Part shown: positions 33,249-42,309 of the stretch, piece by piece
Layout: each line of letters starts with the position of its first letter
Numbering within the stretch: position 1 is the first letter of the stretch
NCBI GenBank assembly: GCA_027946365.1
Contig: JAPEUQ010000020.1
Coordinates: forward strand, 248,001 to 312,000
Reading direction: 5' to 3'
DNA from: Kalmusia sp. IMI 367209
Taxonomy: Eukaryota; Ascomycota; Dothideomycetes; Pleosporales; Didymosphaeriaceae
DNA length: 64,000 bases
Position numbers and translations under genes: made by a program
Notes under the pieces: generated by a model
The model's input: the letters and a program-made list of their open reading frames with translations, nothing else
The model's database searches: none
What the model was told of the DNA's origin: nothing

Positions 33249-34877
33249 CTATAAGCGAAAACATCGTGTAATTATTGCGTCAGGTAACCATAGTAAATCT
33301 CCAATCTCCTTCGGAAGAATAACGCTTCTTAAATCCGGTGTGTCTATAGTCAAGTGTGATATTGTATAATGTGGTGGAAGTAGAGTTAAGCTCGGTATAC
33401 ACTCGTTCAATTGATTGAAGTTCCCCTCCGCGAGGTAGGTTCCCCAGAAATCGTCCCTCTGTATTGGGTTGTTAATTTTGGCTACCTGAAGGTAATCTAC
33501 TGCATCCCATATAGAGCAACGTTCTATTACCAATATTTCACCCAGCTTTGGGGTACGCCTGAGAGTAATTGGGTGATCTTCGCCGCATCCGGTAGGTCTA
33601 GTGGATATATCGCTATCGCTATTTGATGGGGCTAACCCACTACAGAGCCGCTTCGCTGGATGCGGCAAGTCTTCGTCCAATAGAAGTCTGGTATTCGAAT
33701 GTCCAGAGGTGTGCTCTTGAGGTGATTCCACTGCAGAGATCGGTAATGCGTCCTCGGTAGTTGTTGAAGGTCTAGAGGCGTGCTCTTGCGGTGATTGCAC
33801 TGCAAGAACCTGTGTTGGGTCCTCGATGATGGTCGAATGTCCCGAGGTCTGCTCTTGCGGTGATTGCACTGCAGAGATCTGTGCTGCGTCCTCGATAATT
33901 GTTAAATTCCTAGAGGCGTTTTCTTGAGGTGACTGCGTTGCAAGAACCTGCGTCGGCTCCTCGATGATTGTCGAATGCCTGAAGAGGTGCTCTGGAGGTG
34001 ACAGCACTGGATAAACCTGTATTGCGTCTTGGTCAATTGTCGAATGTCCAGAGTCGTGCTCTTGTGGTGGTTGTACTGCAGGAACTCGTGTTGCGCCCTC
34101 CGTGATTCTCGATATCTGCGATATCTGCATTGCGCCGACACTCGGCTCGCAGCCATCTACTTGGCGCTCGGACTCTATCGCAGGACTCGCATCGTCAGCG
34201 ACGCCGTCTTTCTCTTGGCTGAGATCCAAGTACGCAATCAGAGTAGCCATCACATGCTCCGGCCCATTGGGAAGTCTATATGTTCCCAAGATGTCTGCTT
34301 CTGCCAGAATCAAAGCAATCCTCTTGCCAAATACAGCTTCGATGTGGCAGACATCCGTCGCATGCGCCTTTATAAGGCCCGCTTTTTCCCTCTTGTCTTT
34401 CGCTTTATCTTTCCCTGCTCCATTCAAGCGCTCGTCGAGACCTTCACGCCACTGTACCCATTCTCGTTCCACCATGCTGGCTTTTAATTTTGCCCCTTCC
34501 TTCTTGAACATGTCCATAACCGAAGCAGCATTTTGTTTTTGGTATCTCGACTTGAGGACGGATGTGCGAGCTGACCAATACTTGGCAAGGATGTGGACTT
34601 TGTGATGGATGGTGTCATGCAGTCGGTGATCCATGGGAGCCGACTGGACGTCCATGGTCAATTGCTCTATGACGCTGAGTGGCTTCATCGCGGCCAATGG
34701 TGCGGGGGTCGGGAAACGCGTGGGAAACGTGCGCGCGCCGCTCGTGGGGGCGCTGGGAAACGTGCGCGCGTCGGGAACCGCGAGGTAGGCGTTGGGCAAA
34801 TTGGGCAAACGGGGCAAACGTGGTGAGGCTGCAAAACGTGTACATGGCCCGAAGGCGCGCAGGCGGCGGTCAGGCAC
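33249..34877 (-). CDS. Unknown protein with tandem SPQEH repeats, up to 542 aa
   Basis: One uninterrupted minus-strand frame. The first 63 residues are Pro/Arg/Ala-rich and the Met at 34688 (MKPLSVIEQLTMDV) is an equally good start. Residues 64-230 are helical (HDTIHHKVHILAKYWSARTS, EREWVQWREGLDERLNG). Residues about 255-400 consist of about six imperfect repeats of roughly 23-26 residues built around AVQSPQEH.S.HSTI(I)EDP. The C-terminal 140 residues look globular (HTISHLTIDTPDLRSV, PKEIGDLLWLP). No domain is recognised. The in-frame repeats suggest slippage-driven length variation, as in many fungal accessory or cell-surface proteins, but there is no signal peptide. Confidence 0.55.
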   Translation of the reverse strand: MPDRRLRAFGPCTRFAASPRLPRLPNLPNAYLAVPDARTFPSAPTSGARTFPTRFPTPAPLAAMKPLSVIEQLTMDVQSAPMDHRLHDTIHHKVHILAKYWSARTSVLKSRYQKQNAASVMDMFKKEGAKLKASMVEREWVQWREGLDERLNGAGKDKAKDKREKAGLIKAHATDVCHIEAVFGKRIALILAEADILGTYRLPNGPEHVMATLIAYLDLSQEKDGVADDASPAIESERQVDGCEPSVGAMQISQISRITEGATRVPAVQPPQEHDSGHSTIDQDAIQVYPVLSPPEHLFRHSTIIEEPTQVLATQSPQENASRNLTIIEDAAQISAVQSPQEQTSGHSTIIEDPTQVLAVQSPQEHASRPSTTTEDALPISAVESPQEHTSGHSNTRLLLDEDLPHPAKRLCSGLAPSNSDSDISTRPTGCGEDHPITLRRTPKLGEILVIERCSIWDAVDYLQVAKINNPIQRDDFWGTYLAEGNFNQLNECIPSLTLLPPHYTISHLTIDTPDLRSVILPKEIGDLLWLPDAIITRCFRL

Positions 34878-34944
34878 TCAAAAAGCCGCCGAGGAAGGGC
34901 TGCACGAAGGGCCTGGACACGGAATTAAGCGCCCGGCGCAACAA

Positions 34945-35055
34945 GCACCCAGATATGTGTGCAGAGACGCCCAGACATGTGCAGGGAGGTTCCAATAATT
35001 CATGCAGGAGCTCCCAAAAGCAGGTGTAGCGTGAAACGCCCGGAAGCGTGTGCAG
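34945..35055 (+). repeat. R23-related repeat cluster
   Basis: GCACCCAGATATGTGTGCAG, GACGCCCAGACATGTGCAGG and, about 70 bp later, GAAACGCCCGGAAGCGTGTG are forward-orientation relatives of the 23-bp unit. They lie 400-510 bp upstream of the third DUF2841 gene. Confidence 0.6.
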
Positions 35056-35454
35056 CAGCACCACCAAAAAGCGTACATTGAGAACATAGAGATCTGGTGA
35101 AAGCCAGCGACATGAAGCAGCCGAACATTTCCCCCGGATGCATCTCATATATGTGCAGACGAGCTGTTTGCATGAATCTGCGTACCCAGGCGAGTCTGTA
35201 TGCGAATTCCGCGCTAGCGACCGCTGTGTGTTGTACGCGCGAATAGTCAGGTCATTCCAATGACTGCTCGCCTTGCAGTGTCACATATGGCTGCCCATGT
35301 ACAACCAGAGACACTATCGGTGCTATGCAGTGTATTGAAGGTCGCCTTGCTCACCGCAGAGATACATCATTTCTTGCTTGGGGTAGTAGGAATGTGTGCG
35401 TAAAGCTTTGCTTTTAATCTGGCCTCGCCCTCCCTTGGCTTGCTAGCTATCGGA

Positions 35455-37265
35455 ATGGCAGAAATGGCGTATCCCGTTGCGGCGCATTCGCTGCAACATA
35501 TCGGGGCTTGGGCTGGTCCAACAGGTGAGCTGCTGCTGTCAGCATCCAATCTATAGCTAACAACCACGATGATACAGAAAACGAAGTTGTGCCAGGATAC
35601 CCTGCATCTGGCTCCTTACACCGCTACGATGGCTTCAAAGGACCCATAGATAACTACATCCCACCCGACCAGCCTATGCTCAGACTACAAGGGTGTAATG
35701 GGTGGCATCGGTTTGATCTCAATAATATAAAGGATTTGGAAGAATTTTATGCCGTACGGTTACGGGAGATCAGCACTAGAGTACTAAGCTCTATCATATC
35801 TCATTGGATTACAGGGTTGGAACCTCGTCGTCGGCAATTATACGGGGCCTATGGAAAGACGGACGCATCGCGCCCGACATGGTGGCCTCGCAACGTTCCT
35901 TACCGAGAGCCTATACTATTACGCAAGAAAGGTTGATTTTCTCTTTACTTCGTCTTGCGGCGACTGACTCCTGACAGAGCTGGTTCGACTTGGTATTAAA
36001 ATAATACGTGATTCTGATCCCACGCTTCTCGAATCGGTCGCTCTTACTCAAACGGAACGTGACTCCGATATGAGCAAGCCAATCAAAGACCGAATGATGA
36101 CAGAGATACTTCCTGAGTAAAGTTTCCCTATCGAGATCGTAGGTAATTAACGCTGATACTTTCTAGTTTGTTCAGAGTCGCGCACGAGTATACAATGTAC
36201 CGTGATAAAAAAACCGACAATAAGACGGTGACGTGGAAGCATTTTCTTCCTGTGCCCCGGCCCGGGAAGAAGTTTGCCTTCGCAAATTGCGATGTTGGAA
36301 AAAGAAACGGACAGAGTGTCGAAGCGAATGGATACACAGCCAGCGAGGCTGCAACCCCTACGAACGAGAATGGGACGCCCACGCGTATTCCAACAAGACG
36401 ACGGTTGAGAGCGCTACAACCTAATGTGGCACCTGACACTACTGGAATGGCATACCAGAACACTGCTCAGAACCCCTGGGTAGAAGGACAGTGCGGCCCG
36501 CTACAACCTAACGTGGCACCTGACACTACTGGAATGGCATACCAGAACACTGCTCAGGAACCCTGGGTAGAAGGACAGTGCGGCCCGCTACAACCTAACG
36601 TGGCACCTGACACTACTGGAATGGCATACCAGAACACTGCTCAGGAACCCTGGGTAGAAGGACAGTGCGGCCCGCTACAACCTAACGTGGCGCCCGACAC
36701 TACTGGAATGGCATACCAGAACACTGCTCAGGAACCCTGGGTAGAAGGACAGTGCGGCCCGCTACAACCTAACGTGGCGCCCGACACTACTGGAATGGCA
36801 TACCAGAACACTGCTCAGGAACCCTGGGTAGAAGGACAGTGGGGCTCGCTTCAACCTAACGTGGCGCCCGACACTACTGGAATGGCATACCAGAACACTG
36901 CTCAGGAACCCTGGGTAGAAGGACAATGGGGCGCGCTACAACCTAACATGGCACCCGACACTACTGGAATGGCATACCAGAACACTGCTCAGAACCCCTG
37001 GGTAGAAGGACAGTGGGGCGCGCTACATGACACGGCGGCACCTGATACTGCTGGACGAGGATACCAAAATGCTACGCAAACTCCATTCGTTGGAGATGCA
37101 TACTCTGGTCTGAACTCTTACGTTGCTGGAACCCCCTTCGGTGGAGAAAGTCTGGATTTCAACAACAGCGCACACCTTGACCCAAACTATGTCTCGTGTT
37201 CGTGGCCAGAGCAGTTCCCCTTGGCCGGGTGGCCTTCGGAGGAAACCAATTTCTCAAGTTTCTAA
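35455..37265 (+). CDS. YDR124W-like helical-bundle (DUF2841) protein with 29-aa tandem repeats, 553 aa
   Basis: Exons are 35455-35524, 35578-35931, 35978-36116 and 36167-37265, with consistent phases (1,1,2), giving 553 residues. Core motifs: RFDLNNIKDLEEFYAVRLRE, IISHWITGLEPRRRQLYGAY, PTWWPRNVPYREPILL, then ILPD/LFRVAHEYTMYRD and VTWKHF. These match the 22.5- and 26.3-kb paralogues, including the intron in the ILP-x-LF motif. From residue about 270 the last exon carries seven near-identical 29-residue repeats (LQPNVAPDTTGMAYQNTAQ then EPWVEGQCGP) plus one degenerate unit, ending in an aromatic tail (SWPEQFPLAGWPSEE). The core may be a DNA- or protein-binding bundle; no function is established for the family. 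The tail length is likely to differ between isolates. Confidence 0.8.
36414..37110 (+). repeat. 87-bp coding tandem repeat, seven copies plus one degenerate
   Basis: Units begin CTACAACCTAA.GTGGC and start at 36414, 36501, 36588, 36675, 36762, 36849 and 36936, with a diverged eighth at 37023. The period is exactly 87 bp, keeping frame. Adjacent copies differ by only a few bases (CAGTGCGGCC versus CAGTGGGGCG), so the array expanded recently. Confidence 0.95.
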
Positions 37266-37845
37266 TACTCTTGTCTAACTTCGGACGTGGATGTGGATGG
37301 AAAGCGTTCCGGCGAGCGTTCAAGCCACGGACGCAGCGTCTTCCATCGGTGTCGAACGCTGCTCATTTAATGGTCTGTACTTGAGCAACGTATCGATTCC
37401 GATTTTGGGTTTCAGAAGACACCTCTTTTCTTTATGCGGAGGAAGATGGGCTTCAGAGCTAGTATTTCTTATAGTTAGCCTCTCCTTTCAATATTGCTGC
37501 AACACATCAGCTTAGGTTTAATGAATCAATGCAGTCGCTACATTGTGATGCAACTTCATACAAGTGTATCGTTCGCCACTTTCTGCGCGACTTCTCGGAT
37601 GCCGGTCGTGGGAGATTCTTTGACGGCTTTTGCAACTCTTTCAATGCTCTATGGAAGGATATGGGCAGCGTTCGCTCCCTCGCTTGGCCACGTATCGTGG
37701 CTGGGTCCTAGGTGCGGAGTCAGCCGCCGGAGGTGCGGGGCCCACACGAACCCGCGGCAAGCCCCCAAAATTCCACGTAGGCCCAAAGCGTCTGGGCGCG
37801 TAAAATTGCGGGTAATGCAGCCGCAGTGAAAATAAAAAAAAAAAA

Positions 37846-38063
37846 GGCGACGCAGCATGGAATGTCGGGTGCGGGCAGTTGGTGATGGGGAGGGAGGGGT
37901 GGTGTGGTTGGGGTGTTCCGAGAGTAGTGTGTACCTAGTTCCAAGCAGACTCTAAAGAGCTGAGTGAAACTAGGTATACACACTACTCTCGGAACAGTCC
38001 AACCACACCACCCCTCCCTCCCCATCACCAACGCCCGCACCCGACATTCCATGCTGCGTCGCC
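37846..38063 (+). mobile_element. Foldback/MITE element, copy 3
   Basis: The arms are GGCGACGCAGCATGGAATGT... and its inverted complement ending ACATTCCATGCTGCGTCGCC around the spacer TTCCAAGCAGACTCTAAAGA. The arms differ at about five positions (a missing A, GG/AC, and a TA insertion). Both arms share GAGAGTAGTGTGTA where copies 1 and 2 have GAGACTGGCGTGTA. An A-run precedes it on the left. Beyond the run, ACGCGCCCAGACGC on the minus strand (about 37786-37803) also follows copy 1, so the mobile unit may extend past the hairpin. Confidence 0.85.
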
Positions 38064-38605
38064 GCTTTCTTTCTTTCTTTTTTCCTCCTTACGTCAAAGG
38101 ACCGCTCGGAATGACGTCTCGACCGTCTGTCGCGGCACGCAATCGCCGATGAGGGTGTGCTGTCGCCCGCGCCGCTGGCGCACTTGGGCGCACAGCCAAT
38201 ATCGCATGCAAAAAACTCGCACCCCTTGCGATGCCCCCGCACCACCCCGCACCACCGCATACCGTCCCGACACAGCGCGGCCAGGGCTAGAGGGTAGCGC
38301 GGCCACGGTCCGATATAGCTCGACCGTAGTCCCCGCCGTAGCTCGGCCGTGGTCCCAGCTCAGCTCGACGACGGTGAATAGGCAACTTTCCGCGTTTTTT
38401 ACGCTTCTCCGTCGTCGCCCAAAGGCGGTTTGAACCAGGCCAGACCGATTGCTTTTTCTCGTGGGAAGAATCCATTCGATAAGCCATCCGTAACACAGCA
38501 TCGCGCTAGAGGAAGATAGAACTTGGCGCGTAGCTACGCCGCGCGACGTGCTGCAAACCACAATCCGAGCTGTCGTCCTTCCCCCCTCCTCCCCTTTATT
38601 ATCTT

Positions 38606-41464
38606 GTGAAATCTCCATCCGACCTGCCCCTCCTTCTTCCCCTTCGAAACACCGTAGCTCTTTGCTGTGAACCAAACCTTAAAGCTGCTGTCTTCTCTTT
38701 TAAGCTGCAGTCTTCTCTCGTTGCCCAAATCCTTCCTGAAGACCACAAGCTTCGCTGTGAACCATCTCTCTTGCTCCTGTCTTCTCTCGTTGCCCAAGTC
38801 CACCATTCGCATCCTTGGAAACATCCATGGGGGCCCAGGGCGAAGGGGCCCAGGGCGGGGAAACTGGCAAAAGTCACCAAGAGGGCACCAACCGCTACAT
38901 CCGCAAGGCGGTTGACGAGACAGATCACCGGAGGGAAGTCGATATTCGATGTGGAGTGGGCCATTGAGCACGAGGACAATAAACTGATCTGCAGTACGTT
39001 CAGCCTCGCCATTTCATCCCCCCTCTTTTTTACTTAAAACAAAAGCTAATGCGTCAGCCCAGGTATCGATATCGGCACTACCTTCACAGGATTGTCCTAC
39101 TGCGAACTAAAAGCGAACGGCGACATAGACACGACCGCCGTCCATGTCGATGACTGGCCGGGTGGCGCGGCTGCATCTTCCAACACCGAAAAAGTGCCCA
39201 CCGAAATCGAATCCACAAACGGTGGCAAGGGCATAGGGAGCAATTGGGGATACGCCATCTTGGCAGACACGGAGCGACACATCGGAACCAAGCTGCTGCT
39301 CGAGCAACGGCTCGTTCCCGAGGTCACTGCCACTGTGCCGCCGGAAGCGATAGTTCTTGATCGCGAGGCTTCGCGTGACCCTAGCCCTGCGGCGGAGCAT
39401 CGCGCTGAGCATGGCGGCGGGGCAGGTACTCAAGAGGACCCGTGGGCAGTTCCCGAGAGTCCCGACGACCCCCCCAAGATTAACCGTCCCGTCAGGCCCG
39501 AGGTTATCCACGAGGTAGTCCACGAGTTTACCAACAAGGCTTTCGACGAGCTTTTCAACGACGTTATCGACGCAGAAGCTACCGTTGACGAGGATGTCGA
39601 CGCAGAAGGTACCGTTGATGAGGACGTCGACGCAGAAGGCACCGTTGATGAGGACGTCGACGCAGAAGGCACCGTTGATGAGGACGTCGACGCAGAAGGC
39701 ATCGTTGATGAGGATGTCGACGCAGAAGGTTCTGTTGAAGAGGTGTCGCGTGCCACTACCCCCCTCCCCGAGGAGATCTTAGCACGATATCTGGAACGGG
39801 TAAGAATACATCTCTTCAACTCCCTAGACGGGCATTTTGAAGGAGATTGGAGATCGCTCGACTACATTCTTGTAGTCACCTTTCCTGCAGTCTGGTCGGA
39901 GACCGCAAAGGATAGGACGCTGAAGGCAGTGGCCTTGGCCGGCTTTAACACAGAACACCTACCCAAGCTCGAACGCATCATAAGCATCACGGAGCCTGAG
40001 GCAGCGGTGCTCCACGTCATCAGGACCATGAAAGGTTCAATAACCGCCAAGTGGTTGCGATTCGGGTGTGACTTCATCGTATGCGATCTTGGCGGCGGTA
40101 CTGCGGACCTCGTCTCCTACCACGTTTGCGCCGTGAATCCCATCAGGCTCGTCGAGACTGCAGTGGGCATAGGCAGCCAGTGTGGCAGCACCTTCATCGA
40201 TCGAAGGTTCATCTTGCTCTTGCACACGAAGCTGGGCGATGAGCTGTTTCACCTGATCTCCGGAAACTTGAACGCCGCGGAGCTCGTGGAGAAGGTCTTC
40301 TCGGCACTCCCCTCGGCCGTCTTGAAGCTGCTGAAGAGCTTCGAGAAGGAAGCCAAGAAGGCATTCACGGGTCGAGCCGATCAGGTTTTCAAGCTCGATC
40401 TTCCAGCGCCCTTGGTCGGCTGCGAGGATCATGAACGGGGATTGATCGAAGGGCAGCTGCACCTGGACCTGTAAGTTGGCTAGCACCTATCCCGTCCTCG
40501 CTTTCGTTACTAAGAACCCGTTTTAGCAACGACATGGTAGCCCTTTTCAAGCCTACGCTCGATGCTGTACTCGATCTCATCCGAGAAATGATTAGACGCG
40601 CTCCACGAACCAAGGTACGTGCCTCATCCTGACTGTCTGCATCGATACGACATTCAGCGCTAACGTGAGCAGGCCGTTATACTCGTTGGCGGTCTGTCGC
40701 AGTCCGAATACATGGTGAACGAGATTCAGGCAGAGTTGCGCCCCGAAGGTGTCAACGCGATCAAGCCAGTCGGCGGGTATGTACATGCATCACAGTGTCC
40801 GTCGCCGTGATTCCCAAACGCTGACACTATTGCAAGGTGGTCTGCCGTCTCCCGAGGCGCCCTCTGGTGGGGCGTCGACGGAGGTCGAGGGCCCATGGTT
40901 CAATCCCGAAAGTGTCGGAGACACTACGGTGTCATGGTCAAGGTCCCGTTCGTCGAAGGCATCCATGCAGAAAGCGACAAGGAGATCTGCGATGTCACCC
41001 ATGTGGCCTACGCTAAAGAACAGATGCACTGGTTGGTCGCCAAAGGCGCGAATCTGCCCGCAGGCCAGGCCGTACATGCCTCGTATGACGTGACGTGGGC
41101 ATTCGAATTAGACGACGGCTCCCGACACGCTAAGATTGAGTTCAAAGCATGCGATGCCGACGTCGCTCCCAACGATGCGCGACACGAGGTACGTTCCCCC
41201 TAACCGTCAGCAAAAATCCAGATGCGTCAAGAGCTAACGTTTGCCCAGGACGTCTTTCTGGTCGGCACGCTGAGCATCGACCTGACCCCCATCAATGTGC
41301 TCGACGTGCGGCACAAGGCCATCTGTTACCCGCCGAACGGAGGGCCACCGAAAACGTACTATCTATTTAATTTTAGCATCGACTTGTCCATCGAAGACAG
41401 GATTCGATACTCCCTCGTGGCCCATGATAAAGCGTATGGCAGCATCACCATCGAATACAATTAG
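38606..41464 (+). CDS. Hsp70-family (HSPA12-like) ATPase, six exons, about 851 aa
   Basis: Exons are 38606-38993, 39063-40470, 40527-40614, 40673-40776, 40837-41188 and 41249-41464; all phases agree. Actin/Hsp70 ATPase motifs appear in order: phosphate-1 IDIGTTFTG (residue about 131), VVTFPAVWSETAKDRTLKA, SITEPEAAVLHV, phosphate-2 DLGGGTADL (about 471), AFTGRADQVFKLDLP, and the adenosine motif AVILVGGLSQSEYMVNEIQ (about 631). The last exons (WSAVSRGALWWGVDGG, RRHYGVMVKVPF) match fungal HSPA12-like proteins, which lack the canonical peptide-binding domain. A six-fold acidic repeat is inserted at about residues 297-357. The N-terminal 115 residues are low-complexity, and the start (the only in-frame ATG of exon 1) is uncertain. 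Such genes are often expanded and adjacent to HET/NLR genes in fungi; substrate unknown. Confidence 0.8.
39567..39746 (+). repeat. 30-bp coding tandem repeat, six units
   Basis: The unit GAGGACGTCGACGCAGAAGG continues CACCGTTGAT and encodes DVDAEGTVDE. Six successive units encode ATVDE, GTVDE (three), GIVDE and GSVEE variants. It is confined to the Hsp70-like gene and adds a strongly acidic linker to its ATPase domain. Confidence 0.9.
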
Positions 41465-41544
41465 GGTTGGTGGCGGCGTGTTACCAACGGCAATGGCATG
41501 GTACATGCTGGGCATCTCAACGCTGCAAGACGCACGCCGTCGAT

Positions 41545-42055
41545 GCTTGCGCGCTTTTGTATGCGCGCGACACTGTTCACGACTTCATGACTTTTCCTCT
41601 TCATCGATATGGCCTCTTCTGGGCCTCTCTCTCTCTCTCGTCTGTTCAGCATTGATACCCCCTTTGCTTTCGGCTCTCTGTGAGCCGCGGTTTCGCATCC
41701 TGCTCTCGTGCTTTCAAGGCAAGGTGGTCGCTCGGCTTCTGCTCCATCCTGCCTCCACCTTGTCAGCACTCGAGCCATCAGAAGAGCGAGGCTAGTTGCT
41801 CAGCTTGCTTGCGCGCTTCTGTATGCGCGAGACCTGCTTGCGACTTTACGGCTTTGCTTTTCATCGAGGTGCCCCCTCTGGGCCTCTCCTGTCTTTCCTA
41901 CATTGATCTCGGCCTTCTGTTTGCTGCGTTTTCGCGTCCTGCTTTGATGCTTTCGAGGCAGTACCTCGGGGCTCTCTCTCCATGCTTCCTCCGCCTTGTC
42001 GGGCGCTGGAGGCATCGGGAAGAGAATCTGGCAAGGCTTGCTGCTTTGCTCGGCT
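41545..42055 (+). repeat. 262-bp tandem duplication, diverged
   Basis: GCTTGCGCGCTTTTGTATGC at 41545 recurs as GCTTGCGCGCTTCTGTATGC at 41807. Matching words follow in the same order: GACTT..TGACTTT/ACGGCTTT, CTTTTC..TCATCGA, CTCTGGGCCTCTC, TTTCGCATCCTGCT/TTTCGCGTCCTGCT, TGCTTTC.AGGCA and CCTCC.CCTTGTC. It starts about 80 bp after the Hsp70-like stop codon. No ORF explains it. Confidence 0.75.
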
Positions 42056-42122
42056 CTATCAAGCCACACATTTCCACCTGTCTCTTTATCACTGTCCCTA
42101 CCGTAGCTCAACACGAGCAATT

Positions 42123-42300
42123 GGGAGGAAGTTTGTCGACCGGGAGGAAATTTGTCAAGTGGGAGGAAGTTTGTCGTTCGAGCCACGCGTTTTCTTTTAC
42201 CCCACTGTCGTTACCGAAGCTATGACGCTACGCCCCCACTGTCGTTACCGTAGCTGGGACCCCCCCTCCCTCCTTTCCTTTCCCACTGTCGTTACCGTGA
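42123..42300 (+). repeat. Short repeats: 19-bp unit (three copies) and CCCACTGTCGTTACCG (three copies)
   Basis: GGGAGGAAGTTTGTC-like units start at 42123, 42142 and 42161 (19-bp period). CCCCACTGTCGTTACCG words then occur at about 42202, 42235 and 42282. They continue the repetitive 3' flank of the Hsp70-like gene. Confidence 0.75.
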
Positions 42301-42309
42301 CATGGCCAC

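Noticed and set aside
38094..38675. 193-codon minus-strand frame
   Set aside because: Low-complexity Arg/Ser/Gly composition in a GC-rich flank, overlapping the 5' end of the Hsp70-like gene; no family resemblance.
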